Assembly: GCF_965363235.1 (NCBI RefSeq)
Contig: NC_134847.1
Coordinates: 54,964,439-55,028,438 of the forward strand
Origin: Mytilus galloprovincialis
Lineage: Eukaryota; Mollusca; Bivalvia; Mytilida; Mytilidae
Direction: 5' to 3'
DNA length: 64,000 nucleotides
The position numbers and the translations under genes were made by a program. Shown here one piece after another: positions 9,691-22,900 of the stretch. Every line of letters starts with the position of its first letter. Positions within the stretch are counted from its first letter, which is position 1. The notes beneath the pieces were generated by a model. The model was not told the DNA's origin and did no database searches. It saw nothing but the letters and a program-made list of their open reading frames with translations.

Positions 9691-12232
9691 ATGCTTGGGA
9701 TAAGAACATCCTTATTATTTAGAACAATTAATGCTATTGCAAACAGTAAATTTTATCAAATGAATATAACAGATATACATAATGAAACTGAAGTATTAAC
9801 TCATTACATAAAACAAACACGAATACATAATGAATGACCAACACAGAATAGACACACCCGACTCAGTCCAGGCCTCAACGCAGTAAATTATGAAAATGAC
9901 GTCACATACGATGGTGAAAAGGCATTAAAAATTACGTCAAATACGATGGTGAAAAGGCATTATGAAATTTCTGAAACAGCAGAAAAATTACGTCACATAT
10001 GAAAAACTATATCTCAAAAGTAAAATAGAATTAGGATTGATTAAAGATTAAAATAGAACTAAATACTGATATTGCATTTATATATATGCAGTTTGTTATA
10101 AGGCTTTCTTTACTTGCAGTAGAAACCACTTAATATTTCAACAATTTTCAAACAACAGATTTACAGGAAATGAACATGTAAATGATATATCTTGTAATTT
10201 GTTACGTACTTTTTAGTTTTTAGTTTTCTATTTTGTGTTATGTGTACTGTTATTTGTCATTACATTGTTTTTCGGTTTTGTAATGATATTGTCAATTTGT
10301 TTTCAATTCGATTTTTGAGTTTGACTATCCGTTGGTATATATTGTGCCTCTCTTTTACGCTGACCGTTCGGTTCGTTTACATGAGATTCATCTGCAGCAC
10401 CCTACCCAGAACAGAAAATACAAATTTGAAGAACATTAATAACCGAGGATTTTGAGAAGTTTTACTTAATACGACGAAGGCAATCTTTACCTGGGTGTAG
10501 ACATTTATTGTTTTCAATATAACAACATTCTGCAGAGAGTAAATTTACAAAAAATATATATGTAAGATTTTAACTTAGCACAAAGCACAAAAATATTGAC
10601 TCCTGGTGTAACCGTCGTAGAAGAAACTTCCACCAGTAATATTATCAAACTTGTAGTCGTAACATAAAGGACACAAGACAGTAAAAAGTGCTTGCCTCAG
10701 TGCTGGTATTACCTGCTGGGACCAAACGTTCACTACAAATGGCATTGACCCAGTGATTGTGAAAACTTCTCAAACATTATACTTTATAATTTTAAAATAT
10801 ATAGTGGTGATGGATAGACTGATAAATATGTCTCAAATCTGGTCGATATAGCGTAGGTATCAAGACAGGTAACAACATATGTCAGTTTATTGGGATGGAA
10901 TCGAAAGAGTTTGAAAGCACGGTCGAATGTAAAGTTTGAGAGCATTACTATCCATAAATACGGGGGGAAATGTGCTAATACGACTAAGGATATATTTCCT
11001 TGGAGGTGGAAAGCATATTGTTTTGCACATTGTACAATCAGTAATTTTATAGAAAATTAACCTATCAATTATATTTCATGTCAGGACTACAATACCGACT
11101 CCTTGGTTGGTTTTACTCTTGGGGGAGAAACACCCGACACAAGTGGCATCAACCAAGTGATTATAAAAATTCTCATCAAAGATACAAGACATGTAGATTT
11201 GGTCACTAGATGCTTGTGTAATTTATATAAAATTCACCAGTGGTACCTGAATTAATACAGTTGGAAAGCCAAATAAAATAAAATGCTGAAGAGCATTTTA
11301 AATAACCGAAAGTGTCGTTGGGATACATGTTGCGTCACTATAATAAGTGAATTACAAATACCTTATTAAGAAGCTATGAATATATCGTTCACATTATAAC
11401 CAAGTTTAAGCTTGATGTCCTGACATCTTCCTCCAATTATATTACCCCTTAACTATTACTACATTAAAGATATCTAAAAATGAAGACTTGATGTCCCTTC
11501 TTCTTACAAATTTCGGGTTTCCATGCTCGTTTACTTACTAATTTGGCTTTCCTATACTCCTATAATTGAGACATTGATAAACCTTATGAAGAAGGAAAGC
11601 TCGTCTGGAGAACTAAGTCTGTTTTTTTATGAGTTCTACAGTGTCCTCGTTCTCGGAACGTACAAATATATGGAAACAGAATATAACACTATATCAATGT
11701 GAATAGCTTTTCTGGGTTTACCTACAGTCAGGAAATCTCAAACCTTTTATCTGTATTTTTTTCTTATTCTTTTTTAAATAGACTTATACTTCCTGTGTGA
11801 CGTTTATATTTTTTGACATAAACACGTGAAGCAATGAATGTGGTTGTTAATTTGATAAATGCTTTTTGTGCTTCTTTGTTTAATATTTGTTTGTTTTGAG
11901 ATCGTGACACAGTGATGACTGTTGTACCCATGTTTTGACAATTTTACCTATTATGTCTGTTTTATTACAGCATCGTTGTCAATTAAAATAGAATTTGATG
12001 CAACTGTCATACAAGTGAGAGGTTTAGCGATATAAAACCAGGTTCAACCCATCATTTTCTACAGTTGAAAAAAAAAATTCCTCTGAGTTCAGTATTTTTG
12101 TGATTTTCCTTTTTCCCTTATGGAGGTTTAAGCTTTTTAGTCATACCATAAACGTATCGAAGTTGTTGACTGATGTTCCCAACAATAATTTCTCTAGCTA
12201 TTAAGGCTTCAGAACTCATCTTATAACAAAGG
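9691..12232. other. Gene-free interval with decayed repeats
   Basis: 9885-9970 contains a short duplication of a module with ACGATGGTGAAAAGGCATTA. 10200-10400 is a repeat I also see at 26866-26935 (minus), 47350-47460 and 56740-56850. 10580-11420 reads like further diverged minus copies of the CATCAGTGACGCTCA family. No exon with plausible borders was found. Confidence 0.4.
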
Positions 12233-12463
12233 TCAAGGTAAAAATACCACGATGAACTTGGCCTTTGAAAGACCAATGATGCAAATCATTTGGTCTCCAC
12301 GTCTGTCGTTTGTTTTTAGTTTGGATAGAATCAGATACGTTTTCGCAGAGCTATCTTTAAAAAGGATCAGTCCATTGGGTTCGATTAAAAGTAATAAACT
12401 TTCGTCTGTATCAAAGCACTTGTCCCAACTCTCGATTTTATTCGACCTTTTGGTTATCAACAT
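12233..12463 (-). other. Unassigned open frame, possible exon
   Basis: The minus frame encodes about 76 residues with a protein-like composition (SWDKCFDTDESLLLLIEPNG, then RRGDQMICIIGLSKAKFIVV). It is open on the opposite strand too. I recognise no domain and no convincing splice borders. Listed only because its composition differs from the surrounding repeats. Confidence 0.15.
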
Positions 12464-12489
12464 GTACCCAATAGCAGAGCTAACTTAAT

Positions 12490-15400
12490 GTTTAACTTTT
12501 TACTCTGCAAACAAACACTAATTCAGTATGCTATGTGTTGATTCGGAAAAGATTGTTTCTGTCCGATACTTGTAACCAAAACCTGTTACTAGTATATACT
12601 CATTTCTTAAAGTTGTTTAGACAAATTTTAATGTTGATTTCAAAAGTAAAATGGGACTCCACATTTTAAAACCAAACCATCAAGACTTAATCTTCATTTG
12701 AGTGGTATAAAATCAGAGGCCATTTTCTGCATTTAAACGAGTTGTCCAAAATATTAAACTTTTATTATGTAGCGGCGACACTCATTATTATTCTTTCCTG
12801 GTTTATACATTTATAATTTGACCAGTGACTAACTTCAACATTTTATACTAATAGACATTTGCGGAAACTGTTATACATCTATGATAAGGATTACAATTAC
12901 ACTTACAGGTAACATTTAAATCTTTGGTCGTCTCAAAGTGTAAATGATAAAACCTCGTTCCAAAACAAAGTCTAACTCCTATGAAGTTTTCTATAGTTGA
13001 ACATCGGGGTTATAAAAAATGTGCATTGTAATGTGTATAGATCAAGTAATACACATGGTTTTATCACCGTTAAAAGTGATGCAATTGTACGGAGTATAAT
13101 AGAATTGTAAAACATCGTTTAATAAATTTACACGTAGAGACAGTCACATGAACACAAATGCAATTGTCGTTGGCTAGGTTGTGCAAAACTCAGACTAAGC
13201 ACTTTGATAATATTTATTGTTTTTGCATCGAAGATACATTTTCCTTCCTTTTTTAAGAGAACGAAACCCTAGCGGTCGGATGTTTATGAAGCATTTTTTC
13301 TTTATGTCATTGTACTTGACGTTAAGTATATTTTCATTATCTTTTACTTTTTTTGAATTATGCAAACCAATTGTTCACGTTTTTGGTATAAAAAAAAAAA
13401 ATAGTTATCAATGAATATTTTTGTGTCAAATATATAATTCCAACTATTCTTAAGACTTTGTTGCAATGTGAAATATGTGTACTCACCAGGAATTTTCATA
13501 TCTATCTTTTTCAAATTTAGCAAGACCAATACCGGTTCTGAACCTTCGTAGCTGCGTGTATTTGACTGGGGTTGGATTATACTGATTCCAAAGCAAAAAT
13601 GGTCATTCTCATTCAATCAAATCAATATTTCTTTCGGAATGTGTCTAGTAAAATGTCTAGCTATTGCCTACCAGAATGTAGTTGCATGGCAGACTTAGAA
13701 GTTATTTAGCCGCTGCAACTAAAATTTACTTATTATAACAAAATATAAAATCAGTTCCTTCTAATCAATAAAAGCCAAGACAGTTGTCTGTCCAATGTAT
13801 TTTAGAGAGATGAACTAACACTCGGACGGACAGAGTCGAACAGTTACTAAACCTGCTTTCGCCTTCAGCGACACAGGAACAAATTACTCCAAGGTTTTGA
13901 TTTGCTTGTTTTTATGCAATTTCTATAGAGATCCTGCAAGTGGTTCATTTAAAAATGGCCGGGTTCTTTTACGATGTAGATAATTCTCTCCCATGAACAT
14001 GTGTGGGTCTGGTTTGCTTGAAACATGCCATGATCTGAGACCAGTACAATTGTCTTAAAATTGTGCTTTAGAGTGCACTTATTAGACGGTGTCTATTTCG
14101 ACAACGTGTATCATCAAAAGTATTACTTTGATTAAAAGGGATAAAGAGTACAAAGGTTTATCAAGGGAGAATGTGTTAAAAAAAATCACACACTATCTAA
14201 GTCGGCTAGGGAGCTGTTGCGCATACAAAAGTGTAATAGTTTAAAAAAGTAACATTGATACAAATGTAGTTCAAAAGCACTGCGCTACGATAGGTTTAAT
14301 AATTATATTGTCTTAATTGTTTATCGTATTTTCCCATAATTTTCAAGTGCTAAATTTGTAAAGAAAATCTAAACAAAAATAATAAAGACACAATTTTGGA
14401 AACATAATATACAGAGACAAAAAAATTATATATTGATATAAAAATAAATTTTATGGGATAGATATCAGTTTGACAAACTTACTTTGCACATTGAGAAGCT
14501 TGATATTTCCTTAACAATAGAACATTATCAAAATTTTCAGCTATTTCTTAATGTGTTATCTCCCTGCAGTGTTATGTACCACCTTAGTACTTGTAGCCAA
14601 TCATAGCGTGCAAGCAATATACCAATCATCAAAGGAAATATGGAAATACTATGAATTTGAAAAAAGAATATAACACTAAAACAAGAATAACATAAAATGA
14701 TTAGATGAAGCAAATATAATGAGAACATATATACGGTGACAATATAACGGTCAAGTTAATCATAAACGCGATCATTGACCACAAACTTGTTCTATATAAT
14801 ACGAATCAAGCAACGTGTCGATCAAAAAGACGGTCTACAAATTTAAGTAATTATGCGATCAATAATCAAATGAAATAATAAACATTTTTTTCCAGTAAAT
14901 CATTGTGTAGATTTCATTTGAAATGTAATAAATGTATACCGTGTCGGCTTAAACAAAAGTTGAATACTTACTTCTGTAATTAAATCTGTATGAAATAATT
15001 ACATATACTTATTAAAAAGGGAATGGTCAATGGAACTGAAAACACTTTGTTATATAACCTTGTGTAATTTTTAACTAACTACGCAGTTGGTTGTAGTAAA
15101 CATCAGATAACTAATCAAAACCAGCAAATATTTAATGGATATTTTATACTGTGTTCTTGTTTATTCTGTTATTACCAGTAACTGTTTCATAGAAGGTATA
15201 TACATTTATACAATCATATATATTTATTTCTCCCTTGCTGAATTTTTGTTATGTATGTCGTTCAAATAGTTTGTAAGAATATAAACAGCTTGGACATGCT
15301 ATTTTTCATAATGTTGTTTAGAAATCATATGTTAACACACTTTTATCTTAACGCTTATTTTAGAGTAAACAACTTTCAATTTGCGAAAGCGGGTGATCTT

Positions 15401-16337
15401 TTCGTTTTTTTTTATGACAGACGAAATGACTGTGTTGTTCACAACATTTATAACATATATCATTAAATAATAATGCTATTTTTTAAATTTATCTGCTCCT
15501 ATTCGGTAATACCTTTGTACGGTGATTTGACTTTGCGCAAATTGGCATTTAATTTGCGCCATAAAAATCTTTCACTATGATTTGCACAACAATTCAAATT
15601 TAAATATGCGTCAATAATACATGTTAATAGTAGATACAAAATTTATTTATTCATTAGATAACCTATATATGTGAGGCTGTTTAAAAAATATTATATTTTT
15701 TTACGATATAGCGAAACAATTTCAACTTTTGTTTGGTGAATTACCTGTTAAGTGGAGCCTATTTAGATTTTATTATTTAGCGCAAATGAAAATTAGTGTT
15801 GAAGCGCAAATGAAAGATTGAATTTTGTAGATATTGGCTCAAATGAAATGTGTCAAAAATGTTGCCAATTGCATGGTTTATAAGAATTAAGAAATTGAAA
15901 CTAATTAATATAGTTATGTTTGACAAGGTTTGCAGCGATTGAAATTTTTGTCAACTTATTTTAAACAACTTTCTCAAAATAGGTAGGATTAACGACATTG
16001 GAAATGACACTGTAAAAAAATGAAAAACATTTAAACGCCTTAATCTAAAAACGTGAAATCCGAAAGACTTATAATGAAAAATAATCTGATAATATCGCCT
16101 AAAGCCCTATCATAATTTCCTTTTACTATGTCATCTGTTTCTCATCGTGGACCAATTTTCCATAACAAAAGCAGAGGACGGAATCAGTATAATTACAATC
16201 CCTTTTACAGATACAGCAGGGGTACTATTTTCGATATCGAAATTTCTAATACGTGCTTTCCTGTACCCAATGCCACCGTGCAATAAGCTGACATCTTTAT
16301 ATAAACAAACTAGAAACCTCATTTTTTAAATGTAAGA
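12490..16337. other. Long A+T-rich interval, no supported gene
   Basis: Short open frames occur, such as 13490-13616 minus, which meets a GTGAGT donor-like sequence, and 16131-16322 minus. None carries a recognisable domain. 15530-15850 has several GCGCAAATGA-type words in both orientations, suggesting a small dispersed element. Nothing else stands out. Confidence 0.3.
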
Positions 16338-16583
16338 TAATAAAATTGAGAATGGAAATGGGGAATGTGTCAAAGAGACAACAACCCGACCAAATAAAAA
16401 ACAACAGCAGAGGGTCACCAACAGGTCTTCAATGTAGCGAGAAATTCCCGCACCCGGAGGCGTCCTTCAGCTGGCCCCTAAACAAATATATACTAGTCCA
16501 GTGATAATGAACGCCATACTAATTTCCAAATTGTACACAAGAAACTAAAATTAAAATAATACAAGACTAACAAAGGCCAGAGG
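16338..16583 (-). repeat. Solo Naiad 3' tail, truncated copy
   Basis: On the minus strand this matches 3100-3335 almost base for base. It runs from a point beside CAAAGGCCAGAGG to the same terminal CTCAATTTTATT. It has no coding part, as expected for a severely 5'-truncated retrocopy. Confidence 0.75.
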
Positions 16584-16651
16584 CAACATTTATTGTAGAA
16601 TGGTTTTTGCTTTTCATTTATTTTTGTTGATCTTATTTGCAAAATCTGGAT

Positions 16652-17605
16652 GAATTTTAATTCCCCGAGGGTATCACCAACCCAGTAGTCAGCACTTCTG
16701 TGTTGACTTGAGTTATCATTGATATGTGTTCATAATTATAAATTATCTGTTAACAAAACTGCATTTGGCAAAACATATATAGAAATTTTCGGTCCTCAAA
16801 TCTCTTCAACTTCGTATTTTATTTGGCGTTTTTGACATTTATGTCATTCGAGCTTCACTGATTAGTCTTTTGTACACCAAACGCGCGTCTGGCGTAAATA
16901 TAACATTTCAATCCTATTGTCTATGATGAGTTTTTTTACAACCAATGTTTGCCACTGCTGGTAGAATTTTAATTTTCCGAGGGTATCACCAGCCCAGTAG
17001 TCAGCACTTCTGTGTTGACTTGAGTTATCATTGATATGTGTTCATAATTATAAATTATCTGTTAACAAAAAAGAATTTGGCAAAACATATATAGGAATTT
17101 TCGGTCCTCAAATCTCTTCAACTTCGTATTTTATTTGGCCTGTTTGACATTTATTTTATTCGAGCTTCACTGATGAGTCTTTTGTAGATTAAACGCGCGT
17201 CTGGCGTAAATATGAAATTTCAATCCTAGTGTCTATGATGAGTTTATTTAGAACCACTGTGTGCCACTGCTGGTAGAATTTTAATTTCCCGAGGCTATCA
17301 CCAGCCAAATAGTCAGCACTTCTGTGTTGACTTGAGTTATCATTGATATGTTCATAACTATAAATTAACTGTTAACAAAACTTTGATTTTTTTAAATACT
17401 TAGGATTTCCTTCAGGAATAGATTACCTTCATTGTTTTTTACAAAATTTTAGGAATTTTTAGTCATCAAAGCTTTTCAACTTCGTATTTTATTTGGCCGT
17501 TTTAACATTTTGTTGATTCGAACGTCACTGATGAGTCTTTTGTAGACGAAGCGCCCGCCTGGCGTAAATATAAAATTTCAATTCTGTTATCTTTGATGAG
17601 TTTAT
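16652..17605 (+). repeat. Three tandem copies of a 312-bp unit
   Basis: Units begin at 16652, 16964 and 17276 with GAATTTTAAT then a CCGAGG-TATCACCA segment, and end near TGGCGTAAATAT plus CTATGATGAG. The spacing is 312 bases twice. The third unit carries extra sequence in its middle (about 17385-17450), which resembles a fuller form of the dispersed repeat. The TCTTTTGTAGACGAA core at the end of each unit is shared with repeats elsewhere in the window. Confidence 0.8.
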
Positions 17606-17639
17606 CTATCCCTATATAACTATTCAAAAGTTATTATAT

Positions 17640-18260
17640 GCACGAATATTTTAATAACAAAGAAATCCTTGATCCAAAATATGTTTAAATGTCAATTTGA
17701 TATACTTCGCTTCTCTTTAAAAATACCTGAATTAAAGCAAAATAAAACTAGATTTGTAATTGCCAGCAATAACGGATGGCACCATTGTCCCCCATTGCCA
17801 GGTGAAAGGCAGTCATTTTGAAAATTCTAAAGTCAAAAAATGCATCTACACATGCCAATTGACATTCCTGTAAAGTTTCATTAAGTTTGGAACATTTTGA
17901 TTTTTTTTTACTTTTTTGCTGTTTCCATGGTGACGGTTACCATTTTAAATTCCAAAGATAAATGATGACATTGGCGACGTCGTTGAGGGTGTCATATTAA
18001 AAGTATTTTGGAATGACTTAAACAATACCTACGACGAAAGACTACCAAAACGTGGTGTGCAGAGTGCAGAAAGCTTACAAAAAATACCTACACTATGATA
18101 TTTCTTTTTGGACCTTTATATTATAGATTATAATAGCTCATCACCTTTTACATAAGCTTTGGATTTCAAATATTTCTGCCACAAGCATCACTGAAGAGAC
18201 ATGTATTGTCGAAATGCGCATCTGGTGCAGGAAATCTGGTACCGTTAATGTTTTTAATAA
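17640..18260 (+). repeat. Interspersed repeat copies, no gene
   Basis: The interval ends in a module with GACATGTATTGTCGAAATGC followed by GCATCTGGTGCAGG, which I recognise as a bivalve dispersed-repeat end. No coding sequence was recognised. Confidence 0.4.
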
Positions 18261-18539
18261 GAATTCATAAGAAGTTATAAAAAATACATTAAAGTTGAGC
18301 TTGAAGACAGAAAAATTCAAATTTTGTGTTGGTATTAGTGTTTTTTTTTATTTTGAGAATATAGAAACCTAATGATGACCAATATTTTTTTTTTATGAAT
18401 AATAGACATTTCGAAAACTAATCGATACTGACACTTACACCCATGCCTATAGGACGACTGGTAACATTTTTATAAAGGTCATCTCAAGCTGTACACTGTC
18501 CACCACAGGCATTTACATTATAGGTATGTATTTGAATTA

Positions 18540-18800
18540 ACATTTCAAATACTGTTTATAAAATAAAGGCAACAATACTAGTAGACAACCGTTGTTCAAT
18601 AGTCAAAAACCGAATAAGAAAATAATAAACCAACTTAAATCGAAGAAAATACATCAACAATAAGAGGAAAAAAACTGTCATATTTCTGACTTGGTACAAA
18701 ACATTTTAAGAAAACAATGTGGGATGAACCTGGTTTTATGGCCAGTAAAACCTCAAGCTCATATGGCAATGTTAAAAATAACGTTAAAATATTAACACTG
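18540..18800 (-). repeat. Minus copy of the 4.2-kb repeat family
   Basis: It shares the order AGGCAACAATACTAGTAGAC, then CTGACTTGGTAC, then GAACCTGGTTTTATGGC with 8990-9420 and 59580-59830. Confidence 0.6.
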
Positions 18801-19479
18801 TACAGTTCAAACTAACACAAATAGGTTTAAACACTTAGCACAGAGAAATACACAAATACAGGATGTAGAATATACATATTTTTTAATTGGCTCTGTTTAG
18901 TTCCTGTATATTGACCGATATTCACGTTGTACTTTGGTTTTATCAAACCAATATGGGAAGAGGACTCGTTTAAATTATTTCAACTTTACATAAAAACAGA
19001 CAGATGATAAGATGCAGTTGCTGCTGGGTCTGATATATCAACAAACTCCCCGAAAATACATAAATTTGACTATTGACTGTTGGCCATCTAGTAAGTGCTT
19101 CAATTTTCTTTTAAAAACAAAGAAGATATTCATACATTTATCTCATCATAAATGGTTACAAACATGAAAACAAAAAATCGGATTCGTTAATGGAAGCAAT
19201 TAGGAAAACTTGGTGGAATATCATAATTTCTCTATAAAAAAAGTATCTCAAAACTAATGAGGGCACTCAGTGTTTAAATATCAGACTGCAAATGAAGAAA
19301 AGCTATTACAGAATTTACATGTTTTACGTGCAACCAATTTTTTTTTCTCGAGTTTTGTTACTAATTTCTGGATTAATCTCCACCAGAAACGCTTACAGTT
19401 CAGCTTTTGAAAGCAAAGAATTGAAAAAGATGGAGAGCTATATAACTTAAAAGAACCTAAAAATATAACCAAAACACCT

Positions 19480-19690
19480 GTGGTCCACTTTGTCTAAGGG
19501 AGTCAAAACCTTAGTTTCTTTATAATTTCAAAATATATCAATGTACAATTTTAAAAAGGATTGTTATATTGTTATAATTTTTTTTTTATCGGCACCGAGA
19601 TACAAATTCGGTACTGCCTATTGAGCTTATGATACCTTCGCAGACTGATAGTATAATAACTGTGTTATCGACTAAGTGATGTTTTAAGTA
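19480..19690 (+). repeat. Dispersed repeat, related to 45190-45360
   Basis: It shares GGGAGT-CAA-ACCTTAGTTTCT, an inner GATACCTTCG-GACTGATAGTA segment and a TATCGACT-GTGATG end with the 45.2-kb copy. It lies in the intron or upstream region of the mucin-like gene. Confidence 0.5.
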
Positions 19691-19929
19691 AAAAAACTAC
19701 ACATTATCATTATTTTTTTCAAAGTGCTTTTCTTGATTTGCCGTCTAAGTGATATAAGGATGTATCTTCATTTCAAATAGATATGTGAGGATTGGGTATG
19801 AATGCCAAAGAGACAATTCTCAAGTCTATATACGTCTACCTTTACCTACTTTTATTCACAAAAAAAGTAATAAAACTATTAACCGAATATTCAACGCTAT
19901 CATGTGATTTCAAAATAATATTTTTATAG

Positions 19930-22900
19930 ACTCATTTGATTTTGTAGTATTAACATATGAAACAACAACAGCATATTCATCGACAACATCGTACACAACA
20001 GATCAACCGACAACAACGTACACAACAGAGACCCCGACATTAACGACTACAACAGATACCTCGACAACAACGTACACAACAGATCAACCGACCATAATGT
20101 ACAGAACAGATACACCGAAAACAACGTACACAACAGATCAACCGACAATGATGTACACAACAGATACACCGACAACAACGTACACAACAGAGACACCGAA
20201 AGGAATGTTTACAACAGAGATCCGGACAACAACGTACACAACAGATAAATTGACAACAACGTACAAAACAGAGACACCGTCAACAACAAACACAACAACG
20301 TACACAACAGAGACACCGTCATCAACAAAAACAAAAACGTACACAACAGATACACCGACAACAATGAACACAACAGATACAACAACAATGACGTACACAA
20401 CAGCGACACCGACAACAACGTACACAACAGAGACACCGAAAACAACGTTTAAAACAGAGTCACCGAAAACAACGTACACAACAGAGACACCAAAAACAAC
20501 GTTAACAACAGAGACACCAACAACAACGTTCACAACAGAGACACCGACATCAACGTACACAACAGATCAGCCGACAACAACGTACACATCAGAGACATCG
20601 ACAATAACGTACACAATAGATCAACAGACAATAATGTACACAACAGATACACCGACAAAAACGTACACAACAGACCAACAGACAATAATGTACCCAACAG
20701 AAACACCGACAACAGCGTTAACAACAGAGACACAGAAAGCAATGTTTACAACAGAGACCCGGAAAACAACGTACACAACAGAGACACCGACAACAACGTA
20801 CACAACAGAGTCACCGAAAACAACGTACACAACAGAGACACCGAAAACAACGTACACAACAGAGACACCGAAAACAACGTTCACAACAGAGACACCGACA
20901 ACAACGTTCACAACAGAGACACCGACAACAACGTACACAGCAAAGACACCGACAACGACGTACACAACAGATACACCGAAAACAAAGTTAACAACAGAGA
21001 CACTGACAACGACGTACACAACAGAAACACCCAAAACAACGTTTACAATAGAGACACAGACAATGACGTACACAACAGAGACACCAAAAACAAAGTTAAC
21101 AACAGAGACACCGACAACAACGTTCACATCAGAGACACCGAAAACAATGTTTACAACAGAGACACCGAAAACAACATACACAACAGAGAAACCAAAAACA
21201 ACGTTTAAGACAGAGACACCGACAACAGCGTACACAATAAATAGATCGACAACAATGAACAAAACAGATACACAAATAACAACGAACACAACATACACAC
21301 CGTCAACAAATACTTCAGATGAACCGACAACAAAGATCACAACAGATGATCTGACAACTACGATCGCAACAGATGAACCGACAACAACGTTCCCAAATGT
21401 TGAATCGACAGCAATGCATTATTCAAATGAACAGAAAACAACGATCACAACAGATAAACCAACAAGATTCACACCATTTGAACCGACAACACTGATTGCA
21501 ACATATGAACAGACAACAACGACCACAACATTTGAACCTTTAACAACGGTCACATCAGATAAACCATCAACAATTTTCACAACTGATGAACCGACAAACA
21601 TCATAACAGATACAACGACAAAACAGATCTCAGGAAATGAACCGACAACAATATACACAACAGTTAAACCGACAACAACAATCCCAACTGTTGAACCGAC
21701 AACAATGATCACAACAGATCAACCGACTGCAACGACCACCACAGATAAGTCGACAACAAACATTTCAACATTTCAGCAAAACACAACAGATCAATTGACA
21801 ACAATCAAAACAGCTGAACTCACAACAGAGATCATGACAGATAAACCGTCAACAACGTTTACAACATATAATCCGACAGTAACTATCACACCAGATGAAC
21901 CGACAAAGATCAATGAAGATACAACCACAATACCGATATCTGCTGATATACCGATAACAACTGTTGAAACGACTTCATCAAATACTTCAGACGTATCGAC
22001 AACAACGATCCCAACAGATAAGCCGACTTCAACAGATAAATCGAGAACAACGATCACATCAGTTGAACCGACAGTTACAATTAGATCAGCTGAACCAACA
22101 ACAAAGATCACAACAGATACGCAGTCAACAAATTTCACAACATATGAACCGACAACAACGACCATAACGCTTGAACCTTTAACAACGTTCACATCAGATA
22201 AACCATCAGCAATGATCACAACTGATGAACCGACAAACATCATAACAGATACAACGACAAAACAGATCTCAGGAAATGAACCGACAACAATATACACAAC
22301 AGATAAACCGACAACAACAATCCCAACTGTTGAACAGACAACAAAGATCACAACAGATCAACCGACTGCAACGATCACCACAGATAAGTCGGCAACAAAC
22401 ATCTCAACATTTCAGCAAAACACAACAGATCAATTGACAGCGATCATGACAGATAAAGCGTCAACAACGTTTACAACATATAATCCGACAGTAACTATCA
22501 ATGCAGATGAACCGACAAAGATCAATGAAGATACAACCACAATACCAATATCTGCAGATAAACCGATAACAATTGTTGAAACGACTTCTTCAAATATTTC
22601 AGACGTATCGACAACAACGATCCCAACAGATAAGCCGACTTCAACAGATAAATCGAGAACAACGATCACATCAGTTGAACCGACAGTTACAATTAGAACA
22701 GCTGAACCCACAACAAAGATCACAACAGATACGCAGTCAACAAATGTCACAACATATGAACCGACAGTAACTATCACATCATATCAACCATCAGAGAATG
22801 CAAAAGATACAACCACAATACCGATCTCAGGAAATGAACCGACAACAGGACACACAACAGATAAAACGACGACAACAATCTCAACAGTTGAACCGACTAC

